This document shows positions 33,843 to 43,169 of a DNA stretch of 58,153 nt, piece after piece. The stretch's first letter is position 1. Each line of letters opens with the position of its first letter. This DNA comes from Helicobacteraceae bacterium. GTDB taxonomy: Bacteria; Campylobacterota; Campylobacteria; Campylobacterales; Sulfurimonadaceae. The stretch spans positions 1 to 58,153 of the forward strand of contig CANMJR010000016.1 of assembly GCA_947498025.1 (NCBI GenBank), read 5' to 3'. The position numbers were made by a program, and so were the translations under genes. The notes under the pieces were generated by a model. That model saw nothing but the letters and a program-made list of their open reading frames with translations. It had not been told where the DNA came from and ran no database searches.

Positions 33843-33979
33843 AATTTTTTCAAAAAGTAATCAATCTGATATTTCAATAAAAGAAAAAGTTGAAATCTTC
33901 GAGATTGTTAAATCTATCAAAGCTAATGCATAAGGGAGTTTTGGCATCCCAAGCTTCGCTTGAGCACATGTGGATTTTA

Positions 33980-34036
33980 GATCGCTTCGTGCCTCGTAAT
34001 GACGGTTATGTGCCAAGGAAGAATGACGAAGCAATC
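33980..34036. repeat. GATTGCTTC-type palindromic repeat, copy 2 (degenerate)
   Basis: GATCGCTTCG ... TCGTAATGACGG on the left and GAATGACGAAGCAATC on the right match the copy at 27831-27889 in reverse. It ends 26 bases before the stop of modC. The preceding stretch 33843-33979 has a short frame EKVEIFEIVKSIKANA without a start, perhaps the end of a lost gene. Confidence 0.7.
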
Positions 34037-34061
34037 TTGGGTTTGCAAGAGGTCTAACGGG

Positions 34062-34913
34062 TCAGTGGCTCAAAGAGGGGGCAAAAGCTTTTGTGTTTAC
34101 ATGGACGCTTTGTCCGATTTTAAATGTTTTTGCTTCTGCTTCATCCATGACGACTTCGACGATATTTTGCCCAATCGCGATTATGCCGATATAAATCACA
34201 TCCGCTTTTAGGATGTCTAGCAGTTCGCCCTTCAAAGAGAACTTCTGACTCCCTTTTGTTTGTAGTAAGACCTCTTTCGGTGTCCCGTCTTGCATAATTT
34301 TTCCATGGCTTAGCATGACGACTCTGTTTGCAAGTCTGTAAATTTCGCTCGGATCATGGCTTACCATGATTGTGGTTGTTCCAAACTCCTTGTGAAGCTT
34401 TAAAATATCATCTTGGAGTTTGTTTCGCATCTCCATGTCGAGTGCTGAGAGCGGTTCGTCCATAAGGAGAATTTTTGGTCGCCTCATAAGAGAGCGGCAG
34501 AGTGCGACACGCTGTTTCTGTCCGCCGCTGAGCGTATGGGGAAGGCGGTTTTGCAGCTCTGTGAGTTCGGTAAGTTCCAGCAGGTGCGATGCCAATTTTT
34601 TATCTTCTGACACAAAAAGAAGATTTTGCAAAACGCTCATGTTTGCAAAAAGCGCATAATCCTGAAAAACAAAACCTATCTCTCTTTTTTGGGTTGGCAG
34701 ATAATTTTTACTATTTTGCCAAATTTTTTCTGAAACGATAATCTCCCCTTGAGCCTCTTCTAACCCCGCTATAATGCGAAGAAGTGTCGTTTTTCCGCTT
34801 CCGCTTTTGCCTGAAAGTGCCACAAAATCATGCTCTTTTATCTCTAAATTTACATCAAGATGCATCGCACCATGTGAGCCTTGAAGCTTTTTTTGCAGTG
34901 AGAGTTCTATCAT
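34062..34913 (-). CDS. modC: molybdate ABC transporter ATP-binding protein
   Basis: The product is 283 aa with Walker [10 protein letters not shown] near residue 38, signature [15 protein letters not shown] near 127 and Walker [13 protein letters not shown]. It ends in a shortened TOBE-like segment (about 215-280). It overlaps modB by four bases. It powers uptake of molybdate through ModB; the operon partners fix the substrate. Confidence 0.9.
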   Translation of the reverse strand: MIELSLQKKLQGSHGAMHLDVNLEIKEHDFVALSGKSGSGKTTLLRIIAGLEEAQGEIIVSEKIWQNSKNYLPTQKREIGFVFQDYALFANMSVLQNLLFVSEDKKLASHLLELTELTELQNRLPHTLSGGQKQRVALCRSLMRRPKILLMDEPLSALDMEMRNKLQDDILKLHKEFGTTTIMVSHDPSEIYRLANRVVMLSHGKIMQDGTPKEVLLQTKGSQKFSLKGELLDILKADVIYIGIIAIGQNIVEVVMDEAEAKTFKIGQSVHVNTKAFAPSLSH

Positions 34914-35590
34914 ACGCCTATCCTTTTATTGTGACGACGGTTAAAGAGATAGACCCCCAAAAGCACCAAAAAGCTAAGAGAGAGCATAATCAAACTATAA
35001 ATATGTGCCGTTTTATAATCCATAATCTCAACCGCTTCATAGATGGCAACCGACGCTACTTTGGTCTCATTCGGGATTGAACCACCCACCATGAGAACCA
35101 CTCCAAATTCGCCTACGGTATGGGCAAAAGTGATAATTATCGCCGTGATGAGTGCGGGTTTTATATTTGGCAGTGCTACAAAATAGAGCGTCTGCAACCT
35201 GCTTTTTCCTGCAATATAGGAAGCTTCCAACATGTTTTTGTTGAGTGTTTCAAAACCGCCTTGAAGCGGCTGAACCATAAATGGGAAAGAGTAAAAACAG
35301 CTGGCAACCACAAGTCCCGTAAAGTTAAAAACAAGTTTAATTCCGAAGGTTTGTTCAAAAAAGGCACCGATTGGAGAGTTTTGCGAGAGTGCAAAAAGGA
35401 TATAAAAACCTAAAACAGAAGGGGGCAAAACTATTGGAAGCGAAGTGATAGCTTCTACAAAAGGTTTGCATCTGCATTTTGTCTGAGAGAGCCACCATGC
35501 AACGGGCAGGGCGATAATAAAAAGTATAAGCGTTGTGATTGCCGCTAATTTAAAGGAGAGAAGAAAGGGGGCGAAGTCTAACTCACTCAC
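34910..35590 (-). CDS. modB: molybdate ABC transporter permease
   Basis: The product is 226 aa with five to six membrane helices and the family segments [40 protein letters not shown] (the EAA loop that touches ModC) and [20 protein letters not shown]. Overlaps of four bases on both sides show tight translational coupling with the TOBE gene and modC. Confidence 0.93.
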   Translation of the reverse strand: MSELDFAPFLLSFKLAAITTLILFIIALPVAWWLSQTKCRCKPFVEAITSLPIVLPPSVLGFYILFALSQNSPIGAFFEQTFGIKLVFNFTGLVVASCFYSFPFMVQPLQGGFETLNKNMLEASYIAGKSRLQTLYFVALPNIKPALITAIIITFAHTVGEFGVVLMVGGSIPNETKVASVAIYEAVEIMDYKTAHIYSLIMLSLSFLVLLGVYLFNRRHNKRIGV

Positions 35591-35985
35591 TTTAAAACCT
35601 CCAAGATAGATAAATCACTTGATTTTATAAGTGCAATAACTGTGTCGCCCTCATGTAAGCTCAGTCGCTTTGAAGATTCAAGTGTGATGATGCTCTCTAA
35701 AATAAAATCTTCAAAACGAAGCTTGATGCTTGTGAGCAGAATCCCGTTATTGACGGATATAACGGTGGTTTGTAACTGATTTGAAATACTCAGCTCTGTG
35801 CTAAGATTTTTGGCTATCGATATGCTTGAGGCTTTGACCCCAAGCGTAACTTTTGAGCCGATTTTGATATTTTTATCAAGCTCTAGTGACATCATTTTGA
35901 GCGCTTGCCCAAATGAGGAAAAGGAGACTACTGTAATATTTTCCAGACTCTCTATTGCCTCGACTTTTGCGTCTATTTTATTCAA
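35587..35985 (-). CDS. TOBE-domain molybdate-binding protein
   Basis: The product is 132 aa with two TOBE/Mop-like halves (about 1-65 and 68-132): [20 protein letters not shown] and [20 protein letters not shown] both match the Mop pattern. There is no helix-turn-helix, so it is not a full ModE. It is encoded between modA and modB with four-base overlaps on both sides. Mop proteins bind molybdate or tungstate, so storage or signalling to ModE is likely. Confidence 0.8.
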   Translation of the reverse strand: MNKIDAKVEAIESLENITVVSFSSFGQALKMMSLELDKNIKIGSKVTLGVKASSISIAKNLSTELSISNQLQTTVISVNNGILLTSIKLRFEDFILESIITLESSKRLSLHEGDTVIALIKSSDLSILEVLK

Positions 35986-36725
35986 ACAGTGTATCCATAT
36001 TTTTTCAAAATTTCTTTGCCTTTTGGACTTAAAACGAAGTCATAAAAAGCTTTGTATTCGTTATTGTCGGCACCATTTTTTAGGATAACAATTCCCTGTT
36101 TGATTGGCGTATAAAGTTTTGTGTCAACGCTTACCCAGTTCACGCCCTCTTTATACTTCTTCATATTTGCACCAAAAAGAGAGGATTTTGCAACAAATCC
36201 GATATCTGCCGCCGTTGTAGCGTAGGTTACGGCTTGAGAGATGGACTCTGCAAAAACTAATTTACTTTTCACGCTCTCATACACTTTAGCGTTTGTCATA
36301 GTCTCAACAGCCGCTTTTCCATAAGGAGCAGTTTTTGGATTTGCAATGGCGATTTTTTCTATGGAAGGCTCTGCGACAAGAGCGATGCCTTTAGAAAAAT
36401 TTACAGACTTCGCACTTAAATAAGCAAGTTCACCCTGTGCATAAACAACAGGCTCTGTGATAGCAATTTTTTCTTCATATAGGGCATATGGAAACTCCAT
36501 GTCGGCAGAGAGAAACACTCCAAAAGGAGCACCGTTTTTTATCTGAGCAACAAGTTTTCCGCTGCTTCCAAGCATTACCTGAACTTCTGTGCTCGGATTG
36601 CTCTTTTGAAATTCAGCTTTTAACTCCTCCATGGCATCCGCAACATTCGCCGCTACGGCTATGTTGATTGTCCCTCCAAAAAGAGAAAGAGTCACCAGAA
36701 GTAGAGAGAGAGCTATTTTTTTCAT
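35982..36725 (-). CDS. modA: molybdate-binding periplasmic protein
   Basis: The product is 247 aa. Signal peptide KKIALSLLLVTLSLFGG, then INIAVAANVADAMEELKAEF, VQVMLGSSGKLVAQIKNGAP, FLSADMEFP and NPKTAPYGKAAVETM, the ModA pattern with Ser and Gly residues that coordinate the oxyanion. It lies 8 bases downstream of the porin gene and overlaps the TOBE gene by four bases. Confidence 0.93.
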   Translation of the reverse strand: MKKIALSLLLVTLSLFGGTINIAVAANVADAMEELKAEFQKSNPSTEVQVMLGSSGKLVAQIKNGAPFGVFLSADMEFPYALYEEKIAITEPVVYAQGELAYLSAKSVNFSKGIALVAEPSIEKIAIANPKTAPYGKAAVETMTNAKVYESVKSKLVFAESISQAVTYATTAADIGFVAKSSLFGANMKKYKEGVNWVSVDTKLYTPIKQGIVILKNGADNNEYKAFYDFVLSPKGKEILKKYGYTV

Positions 36726-36733
36726 ATTTTTCC

Positions 36734-38206
36734 TTAAAAGAGGTAGTTCAACTCAAAACGAGTATCAACGGTATCGGCATCCACTTTTTTTGTGTCTTGG
36801 TAGCCGATTCTAAAACGCCATTGTAATTCCGGCATCGACGGTATATTTTGCGTAAAACCTGCGTAGTAGTAGTTTTCGTCAAATTGACCTTTTAACTCAT
36901 CCGCATCTGTGTGGAGCGCTGAAATTTGCATCATCACATCTTTGTAAACTGCTGATTTGTTGTCGTTTATCACTATCTCTGCACGGTAACTTTTTGTGTT
37001 TGCTATCCAGTTTGTTCGAGCCATTGAGCGCGTGTATCCATCGGTTGGAAAAGCTCTCCATGGCATTACTAAATCCGCTTCATCCAAAATCTCTGAGTAG
37101 CCTAGATTGAGTTTGTAGATGCTATATGCTCCAACTAATCGAGCAGCAACCATTTGAGATTCAAGAGAGTCTGCTTCTTTATAGCCTCCGCTTATTCCTG
37201 TCTTACCGACCAATTTACCGCTAAGGGCAGCTCCGCCAATTTCACCTGCACCATCATCAAACTGCTTGATGTAGCGTACTCCAGGAGTTAATGAGAAACT
37301 TCCCATTTTAACATTGTAATTTGCCTCACCCATAGCCTCCGAAATAAGAGAGGGAACTTGATAAAATGAAGCATCAAGGGAGAGATTTTCAATCGATTTA
37401 TTATTAATTTCTCCAACCATAAGCGGTGCATCCGTGTTTACTCCCACAGCTTTGAGAGCTGTATAAGTGAGCCCTAGGTGCATCGCTGAATCATCATTTG
37501 CGTTCCACATGCTTTTGTTTGCAGCATCGCTGTTGTCATACATTAAAACGGAGTGCGCATCCGTATGTGCACGAAGCTTCTCTTCTGTTAAATATGCAAG
37601 TTTCATGCCTGTGCCTGGTAGAGCTTTTGTTTGAAGAGTAGCACCGTCAAAAGTATTTGGAATCATCTTCGTATCGTTTGATTTTGTGTAAAAAGTCTCA
37701 ACCAACTGGCGACCAACTTTTACCTCTGTTTTTGGAATACTTTTATAGTTAATATAGGCTTGACCCAAAACAGCTGTATCTTGAGAACCTGTGTGTGAAT
37801 AGTTGTATTTGCTGAAAACATCTTGCCCTGGTTTGATGAGTCCCACATTATCATCTGCGATGCTAAAATATCCATGACTGTAGTAGAGTCCTGCTCCAAA
37901 ATCAAATCCGCTATAAGAAGCACTTTGATAAATAGCCGAACCGCCGAGACCGCTTGTTACATGATTTTCTTGTGCAGCTGTCTCTTTTTCCCAAGTGTAC
38001 ATGAATGTGTTCGAGCGAAGTCTTCCGTAGAATGTTCCTTCTTTAAACATATCTGAAAAACTCTCAACTGCTACAGGCAATTTGCCGTAGATAAGTTGAT
38101 AATTGCCTTGTAGTGCTTGTTTAGGAGCTTCTTCAGCTGCGTAAATAACGGTTGCTGAGAGTGTTGCAACTATTGCTACGATACTCAGTTTAATATTTCT
38201 TTTCAT
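36734..38206 (-). CDS. OprD-family outer-membrane porin, first gene of the mod operon
   Basis: The product is 490 aa with a signal peptide (KRNIKLSIVAIVATLSATVIYA) and long alternating barrel strands; landmarks of the OprD family are the FYGRLRSNTFMYTW start, YINYKSIPKTEVKVGRQLV (the GRQ motif) and the final FELNYLF. It is 8 bases before modA in the same direction, with no terminator visible, so it is probably co-transcribed. This suggests an outer-membrane channel for molybdate or a chelated form (inference). Confidence 0.85.
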   Translation of the reverse strand: MKRNIKLSIVAIVATLSATVIYAAEEAPKQALQGNYQLIYGKLPVAVESFSDMFKEGTFYGRLRSNTFMYTWEKETAAQENHVTSGLGGSAIYQSASYSGFDFGAGLYYSHGYFSIADDNVGLIKPGQDVFSKYNYSHTGSQDTAVLGQAYINYKSIPKTEVKVGRQLVETFYTKSNDTKMIPNTFDGATLQTKALPGTGMKLAYLTEEKLRAHTDAHSVLMYDNSDAANKSMWNANDDSAMHLGLTYTALKAVGVNTDAPLMVGEINNKSIENLSLDASFYQVPSLISEAMGEANYNVKMGSFSLTPGVRYIKQFDDGAGEIGGAALSGKLVGKTGISGGYKEADSLESQMVAARLVGAYSIYKLNLGYSEILDEADLVMPWRAFPTDGYTRSMARTNWIANTKSYRAEIVINDNKSAVYKDVMMQISALHTDADELKGQFDENYYYAGFTQNIPSMPELQWRFRIGYQDTKKVDADTVDTRFELNYLF

Positions 38207-38307
38207 TTTCTTCCCTTATTTTTTATCTATTATACTTTTGCTTCTTTGTTTTTAAAGTAATTTGCTCTGATTTATTATTTGTTTCTCCTTTTAGAATTAC
38301 GATTTGT

Positions 38308-38335
38308 ATCGTTATATTTTTTATTATATAGCGAT
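38308..38335 (-). promoter_or_regulatory. ModE-like operator upstream of the porin-mod operon
   Basis: ATCGTTATAT (38308-38317) and ATATAGCGAT (38326-38335) are inverted with one mismatch across an 8-base T-rich spacer. This closely resembles the CGTTATAT ... ATATAACG ModE boxes of proteobacteria. It lies about 100 bases upstream of the porin ATG. No ModE gene is in the window. Confidence 0.65.
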
Positions 38336-38430
38336 ATATATTAAAAATGCAACTTTTGTTCTACTGTATTTTTACAATAGTGTCTTAATGTTTAGAAATG
38401 GAACAATTTTAGTAGTCGGAAGCATCGACT

Positions 38431-38622
38431 CTAAAACCATCCTGCTATTGAGTATCTTGTTTTGTTGGCTTTTAAAACCTCATGCGGAAATGTGTCACTC
38501 AAAAAAACTATCAAAGTATTAGCATTGGGAGCTACTGTTTTTAAAAAGTTGTTATTATTATAATATACGACAAGTTCCCCGTCATCTTCTTTTTGCCAGT
38601 TTTCATTCAAAAAGTAAACCAA
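38431..38622 (-). pseudogene. 2OG-Fe(II) oxygenase (SM-20/prolyl-hydroxylase type), C-terminal fragment
   Basis: The frame reads FLNENWQKEDDGELVVYY, then LIVFLSDTFPHEVLKANKTR and YSIAGWF. This holds the distal His, the Arg that binds 2-oxoglutarate and the S-x-x-GWF end of the family. The N-terminal half with the HxD pair is missing; the apparent ATG at 38622 is not a natural start. Together with the next fragment it marks a rearrangement joint. Confidence 0.75.
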
Positions 38623-38700
38623 CTTCCTTATCGTAAACGGTGCGGTAATTGTCCCTACCTATGGAGTTTCTCAGGATGAAGAGGCGTACGGCTATATGCC
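38621..38700 (+). pseudogene. agmatine deiminase, C-terminal fragment
   Basis: An unstarted frame after a TAA reads NFLIVNGAVIVPTYGVSQDE, the conserved end of agmatine deiminases (the block that normally precedes the catalytic Cys region). It lacks both the rest of the enzyme and a start, and its edge touches the oxygenase fragment on the other strand within a few bases. Confidence 0.6.
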
Positions 38701-38707
38701 CATATTT

Positions 38708-40366
38708 TTAAAAAAATTCCATTTCTGTGTCTGAACACTCGCTGTCATTTATCAAAATATCTATTTGCGCCACATTCGCGTAAAAAGAGTTGTCTATGTA
38801 GTTTATATCCTCTGCATCTTCTCTTATGAAAACGGCATTTTTCCACTCTATGAGGTCATCAATTACTTTATTCAAAAAAATAATCAACATGTTATTGGAC
38901 TCTTTTTCAAGCTCATAGTGAAATAAAGTAGCAGTTAAGAGAGAGATAGAGTATGAAAGTTCTTTAAACGCATAGAATGTGCTGAGTGTTCGAGAATATT
39001 TTTCTAAAAATTCTATGGCTGTTCGTTTTGACTCTGCATCCATTTTTTCTTTATAGAGTGCATCTTTTATCTCATCTTCGAGTTCTGCCAACTCTTCTAA
39101 AACACTGTAATCTAGCTCAATATCTTCTAAAAACTTGCTCGCTGATATTTTATTACGCACATTGAGATTCGATATTTGTTCTGCTTTATCCTCTTTTTGC
39201 TCTTGTTTTGCTTCTAGAGCATCCGAAAATTTATGCTCACTGTAAAACTTCAAATACGCCTGTATGTAATATCTGAGTGCATTATACAAATCAAGTGAAC
39301 ACGCACTGAAATTTTGCAAATTATTCTCTTCAATGGAAGCATTAAAGAGTGTAAGTGTCTCAAGCAAAAAGAGTGAAATATCTTTAATGTCGTTATCATT
39401 TTTGTCTAGCAGATAGGATATCTTACCGTCTCTTATAAAGATTTGGACAGTTTTCAAAAAAGAGGCTACTTCGCTAAAGAGATTCTCTTTTTGTAATAAA
39501 TTCGCAAATTTGGACATGGCATCCGCTAAATGATAGGTGGTTTCAACATCCGAAGGATTACGCAGCAGCTCCATCCCTTCGCTTATAATATTGAAGTAGT
39601 GTGTCTCTAAATCTTTGTGCTTGTGTTGTAAACTTTTATATGTTATCTCATCCAAAAATGTATTGTTTGTGAGTATTGAATTTTTGATGGTATCAAAAGC
39701 TTTTTTGACAATTGCTTCCGACTCAATGCATTGCTCGGGAAAATAGTTTGCGGTAAGCGGTTTTGACATAAAGTAAATTTTTCCGATAACATTGAAAATA
39801 AATTCAATTTTAAGCGCGCTCGTTCTAAATCTCAGGAGTTTCTCATACTCTGCGCCGGTCAGTTGAACTAAAAAAGTTTTTTCAAAAGTTTTTCTGCTAG
39901 AGATATTTGTCTGCTTGAGAGTAACAAAATATTTATCTTCAAAAGCAAAAGTGCTGGCTTCGTATTTATTTGTATTATGTGTTATTAGCTCATGCCGTAT
40001 GGGCTGCTGAATGTTTTTAACTAGGTTATGTTTTATATCTTCAAATCGTATCTCATCCGTAAGGTAAAGGTCAATTTTATTGTCATTCAAACCAAAACAT
40101 CTTTTGCCGACCACCGTAAAGAGCCTTTTTCTTCTCTCTTCATCGTCTATCGCGGCGTTGGCAACTTCCAAAAAGTAGAGCCTGTCAAGATTTATGCTTA
40201 TCTGTCTTGAGTGCATATTATGTTCGTCAATTTGCCGATACTGAATGTAGTTTATATGATGTTTTTTGTTGTCTTCTTCAATGATTGATATTATGTTGTT
40301 AAAGCTTTTGTCGTCTGCATTATCTTGTGTACTGAATTTAAATGTGTGAGAATGCGTATATATCAT
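38708..40366 (-). CDS. large cytoplasmic protein of unknown function
   Basis: The product is 552 aa from an ATG with a GAAGG site. No signal peptide or membrane segment is visible. The first 220 residues are mixed alpha/beta (ISINLDRLYFLEVANAAI; KCFGLN; FVTLKQTNISS). The second half is largely helical, with a charged lysine/glutamate stretch near 395-415 and helices such as LEDIELDYSVLEELAELEDE. The end is acidic (NDSECSDTEMEFF). The four-helix style of the last 150 residues is reminiscent of Hpt domains, but no HxxKG motif is seen. I do not recognise it. It stands alone between gene fragments and the tetR gene. Confidence 0.7.
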   Translation of the reverse strand: MIYTHSHTFKFSTQDNADDKSFNNIISIIEEDNKKHHINYIQYRQIDEHNMHSRQISINLDRLYFLEVANAAIDDEERRKRLFTVVGKRCFGLNDNKIDLYLTDEIRFEDIKHNLVKNIQQPIRHELITHNTNKYEASTFAFEDKYFVTLKQTNISSRKTFEKTFLVQLTGAEYEKLLRFRTSALKIEFIFNVIGKIYFMSKPLTANYFPEQCIESEAIVKKAFDTIKNSILTNNTFLDEITYKSLQHKHKDLETHYFNIISEGMELLRNPSDVETTYHLADAMSKFANLLQKENLFSEVASFLKTVQIFIRDGKISYLLDKNDNDIKDISLFLLETLTLFNASIEENNLQNFSACSLDLYNALRYYIQAYLKFYSEHKFSDALEAKQEQKEDKAEQISNLNVRNKISASKFLEDIELDYSVLEELAELEDEIKDALYKEKMDAESKRTAIEFLEKYSRTLSTFYAFKELSYSISLLTATLFHYELEKESNNMLIIFLNKVIDDLIEWKNAVFIREDAEDINYIDNSFYANVAQIDILINDSECSDTEMEFF

Positions 40367-40499
40367 ATTTTAAGCCTTCAGAATATTTAATTTTACTTCG
40401 CTTGACAAGCAGTATAAAACAATCTACTTTAAATCAAATCACATGATTGTACCAAGTTGTATCTGAGTAAAAATATAATGGTCTCAATATGGTTACAAT

Positions 40500-41159
40500 T
40501 TATCGATTCGGTTTTAAAATCCCATCGCCAAATGGCATATTCGATAAAAATTTAACTTTATTTGTAACTAGATTGTTTAACATGTCGGCAAACATACTCT
40601 CACAAAGTTCATCAGACATTTTATCTATGTCCATAAATCCGTCAATTACAAGGGAAGATAAACCATGCAGGGATGACCAAATCAAAATAGTTCTCATAAA
40701 ACTATCCTCTTTTTTGAGAATACCGCTTTTTTGTCCCTCTTCTATGGCGAGCTTGAGTGAGGCAAAACCGCTGCAGTCATCATCTTTAATATTTATAGCG
40801 CTCTCTCTGATTTTTGCATATTTGTTTCCGAAAAGGAGCCTGTAGAGATTGGGGTTTTGTTTTGCGAACTCTAAATATGCTTTTGCACTGAGATAAAATC
40901 TATCTATTAGCGATTTTTCTTTATCTTTTAGCGAGGGAGAAACAAAAGTATCAAAGTCATCAAAACCTTTTTGAATCATAGTCTCAATCAGTTCCTCTTT
41001 TGAACTGAAATGTCTATAAATTGCAGACCTTGAAGTGCCGGTTGCATCCGAGAGTATTTTTAGGGTTAATTTTTCAACATCTTCTTTTGCTATAAAATCA
41101 AAAGCTATCTTCAAAAAATCATCTTTTAAATTTCCATGGTGGTAATCATTTTTTATCAT
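40500..41159 (-). CDS. TetR-family repressor
   Basis: The product is 219 aa. Residues about 15-62 form the TetR DNA-binding domain (LTLKILSDATGTSRSAIYRH followed by FSSKEELI). The remainder is the helical ligand domain, with the YLEFAKQNPNLYRLLFGNKY segment seen in WHG-type regulators. It is divergent from the export operon at 41253 and two palindromes lie between them, so it most likely represses both. Confidence 0.9.
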   Translation of the reverse strand: MIKNDYHHGNLKDDFLKIAFDFIAKEDVEKLTLKILSDATGTSRSAIYRHFSSKEELIETMIQKGFDDFDTFVSPSLKDKEKSLIDRFYLSAKAYLEFAKQNPNLYRLLFGNKYAKIRESAINIKDDDCSGFASLKLAIEEGQKSGILKKEDSFMRTILIWSSLHGLSSLVIDGFMDIDKMSDELCESMFADMLNNLVTNKVKFLSNMPFGDGILKPNR

Positions 41160-41183
41160 AAGCGTATTTTATCATAAAAGCTA

Positions 41184-41231
41184 TGTAAACAATGTTTACA
41201 TTTACTAAATTTTATGTTAACATTGTTCACA
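41184..41231. promoter_or_regulatory. two palindromic operators in the tetR-export intergenic region
   Basis: TGTAAACA-A-TGTTTACA (41184-41200) is a perfect palindrome and TGTTAACA-T-TGTTCACA (41215-41231) is the same with one mismatch; their centres are 31 bases apart, three helical turns. They cover the gap between the divergent TetR gene and the export operon. Confidence 0.75.
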
Positions 41232-41252
41232 TAAAACTCAAGGAGTGAAAAA

Positions 41253-41999
41253 ATGAAAAAGTTACTACTGCTGACCACACTGACAATAGCCCTGTTTGGA
41301 GAGAATTCGATGGAAATCGCCAAAAAATCGTACGAGAATATGTCCGGTTACAAAGATAGCGTCTCTGTAAATACGATGACTTTAAAAAATGCACAAGGTG
41401 TAGAAAATATTAGAAAACTAGAGATAAAAAAACTGGAATCAAGCCATGGAGATAAAATATTAATCGGATTTTTGTATCCCTTAGATATTAAAGATACAAA
41501 ACTACTTAGTTATGAGGAGGTAGGCGAGGATGATAAACAGTGGCTCTATCTGCCCGCCCTAAAGAGAGTAAAAAGAATAAGCTCCGGTGATAAGTCCGGC
41601 TCATTTATGGCGAGTGAATTCAGCTATGAAGATATTTCATCACAAAATTATGAAAAATACTCCTATTTAGAAGAAGTCCAGAAAGTTATAAAAAATGAAG
41701 CGGAGTGTTTTGCAATTACAAGAATCCCAAAAGAGAGCAATAGCGGGTATTCTAAGCAGATTTTATACATTGATACTCAGACTTATTTAGCAAAATTCGG
41801 GGAGTATTTTGATAAGCAAAACAGATTACTTAAAGAGGTTTCTTTTTTGGAATATATCAAACTTGAAGGTGTTTATAGAATTAAAAAAATGGAGATGCTC
41901 AATGTTCAAACTAAAAAAAGCAGTATATTGAACTGGGATGAGGATAGAGTCAAAGTAGGACTGAGTGAAGAGGATTTCTCAAAAAGGGTATTGCAATGA
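41253..41999 (+). CDS. LolA-like outer-membrane lipoprotein-sorting protein
   Basis: The product is 248 aa. Signal peptide KKLLLLTTLTIALFG, then the PF17131 pattern: DKILIGFLYPLDIKDTKLLS, WLYLPALKRVKRISSGDKSG and FMASEFSYEDI. Such proteins have a LolA/LolB-type fold and commonly travel with RND transporters of the MMPL type. The next gene overlaps by ATGA. It probably carries a lipid or other hydrophobic cargo across the periplasm. Confidence 0.85.
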   Translation: MKKLLLLTTLTIALFGENSMEIAKKSYENMSGYKDSVSVNTMTLKNAQGVENIRKLEIKKLESSHGDKILIGFLYPLDIKDTKLLSYEEVGEDDKQWLYLPALKRVKRISSGDKSGSFMASEFSYEDISSQNYEKYSYLEEVQKVIKNEAECFAITRIPKESNSGYSKQILYIDTQTYLAKFGEYFDKQNRLLKEVSFLEYIKLEGVYRIKKMEMLNVQTKKSSILNWDEDRVKVGLSEEDFSKRVLQ

Positions 42000-43159
42000 T
42001 TCGATTCATCCTACTATTTATCTTGGTTACATTTGCACATGCCATGGAACAGAAATCTAATATATTAATTAAATATATTGGTTACAGTGATTTTGCTGAT
42101 GAAAAAGCGGTTGAAGGAGATACAAAACTAAAATTTGAAAATGACTTTTTTGCAACAAATATAGCATTAGAATATTTGTATAGTTCTGAGTATGATGAAA
42201 AAAGATATATCAATGTCAATGAGTTGTATCTGATGCAGCGGCATGTGGATTATAGCCTTACACTTGGCAAAACAGTCCAGTATTGGGGTGAGCTGGAGGG
42301 TTACAATGTAGCCGATGTCTTTAATCAAAAAAATATCCTCTTGAATCCATTCGACAAGAGTGCAAAACTTGGGGCTTGGAGCTTTCTAGTTTCAAAATAT
42401 TTTGATGAGAACACTTTTGAATTTGGAATTAAGTTGTATGAAGAGAATCAAAAATACCCAAAAAATGGTACACCGTTCTCTCCCTTTGCTATAAAGTACA
42501 ATGAAGATTTAAAACTAAGTGATGAACGATATACCCCAACAGTTTTTCTTGCGTACAATTTTGTAAGTGATACATTTATTGACAGCGAAACAAAGCTGAT
42601 ACTGCTTCAAGGATATGACAGTAAACGATATTTTATACTCACGGCTCCATCTGAACTCTCCCAGTATGCGTACAGAGTAAACAAGTTTATGCTTCTCTCC
42701 AATATCGTTTATAAAGGGACAATTTTTAAGTGTGAAACAAGTTATACGGATGTGATAAGCGATAAGGCGATGAGTGATTACACACAACTCTCGTTTGGCA
42801 TGGAAAACAGTTTAGATGAAATTCTTGGTGTTGGTCTCAATCTGTACACCGAGTATTATAGGTATATCTACATGGACGATAAAATTAAAAATGTGGATAT
42901 ATCCGAAATCTATGATAATGATATTTTTTTGGCACTCAAATTGAACTTTAACGATGTAAGAAACAGCGAAATAAAAAGCGGTATTTTATACGACATGATA
43001 AATGAAGAAAAAGTTTTTAAAATAGAGGCGCAATCAAGATTTATAGATAACTTAGTTTTAAGCGGTGAATATCTTCGGCTGTTATCGGCAAACAGAACCG
43101 TTCTATCACAAATTAAGGAGTCCAACAAAGTTATGATTGGGCTTACATATTCATTTTAA
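41996..43159 (+). CDS. outer-membrane protein of the export operon (DUF1302-like)
   Basis: The product is 387 aa. Signal peptide (IRFILLFILVTFAHA), then barrel strands; landmarks are YSLTLGKTVQYWGELEGYNV followed by ADVFNQKN, similar to DUF1302-type outer-membrane proteins found with RND/LolA-like operons. It ends MIGLTYSF, an outer-membrane C-terminus. It is encoded between the LolA-like and RND genes and probably forms the outer-membrane part of the system. Confidence 0.75.
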   Translation: MIRFILLFILVTFAHAMEQKSNILIKYIGYSDFADEKAVEGDTKLKFENDFFATNIALEYLYSSEYDEKRYINVNELYLMQRHVDYSLTLGKTVQYWGELEGYNVADVFNQKNILLNPFDKSAKLGAWSFLVSKYFDENTFEFGIKLYEENQKYPKNGTPFSPFAIKYNEDLKLSDERYTPTVFLAYNFVSDTFIDSETKLILLQGYDSKRYFILTAPSELSQYAYRVNKFMLLSNIVYKGTIFKCETSYTDVISDKAMSDYTQLSFGMENSLDEILGVGLNLYTEYYRYIYMDDKIKNVDISEIYDNDIFLALKLNFNDVRNSEIKSGILYDMINEEKVFKIEAQSRFIDNLVLSGEYLRLLSANRTVLSQIKESNKVMIGLTYSF

Positions 43160-43169
43160 AGGGTGGCAT

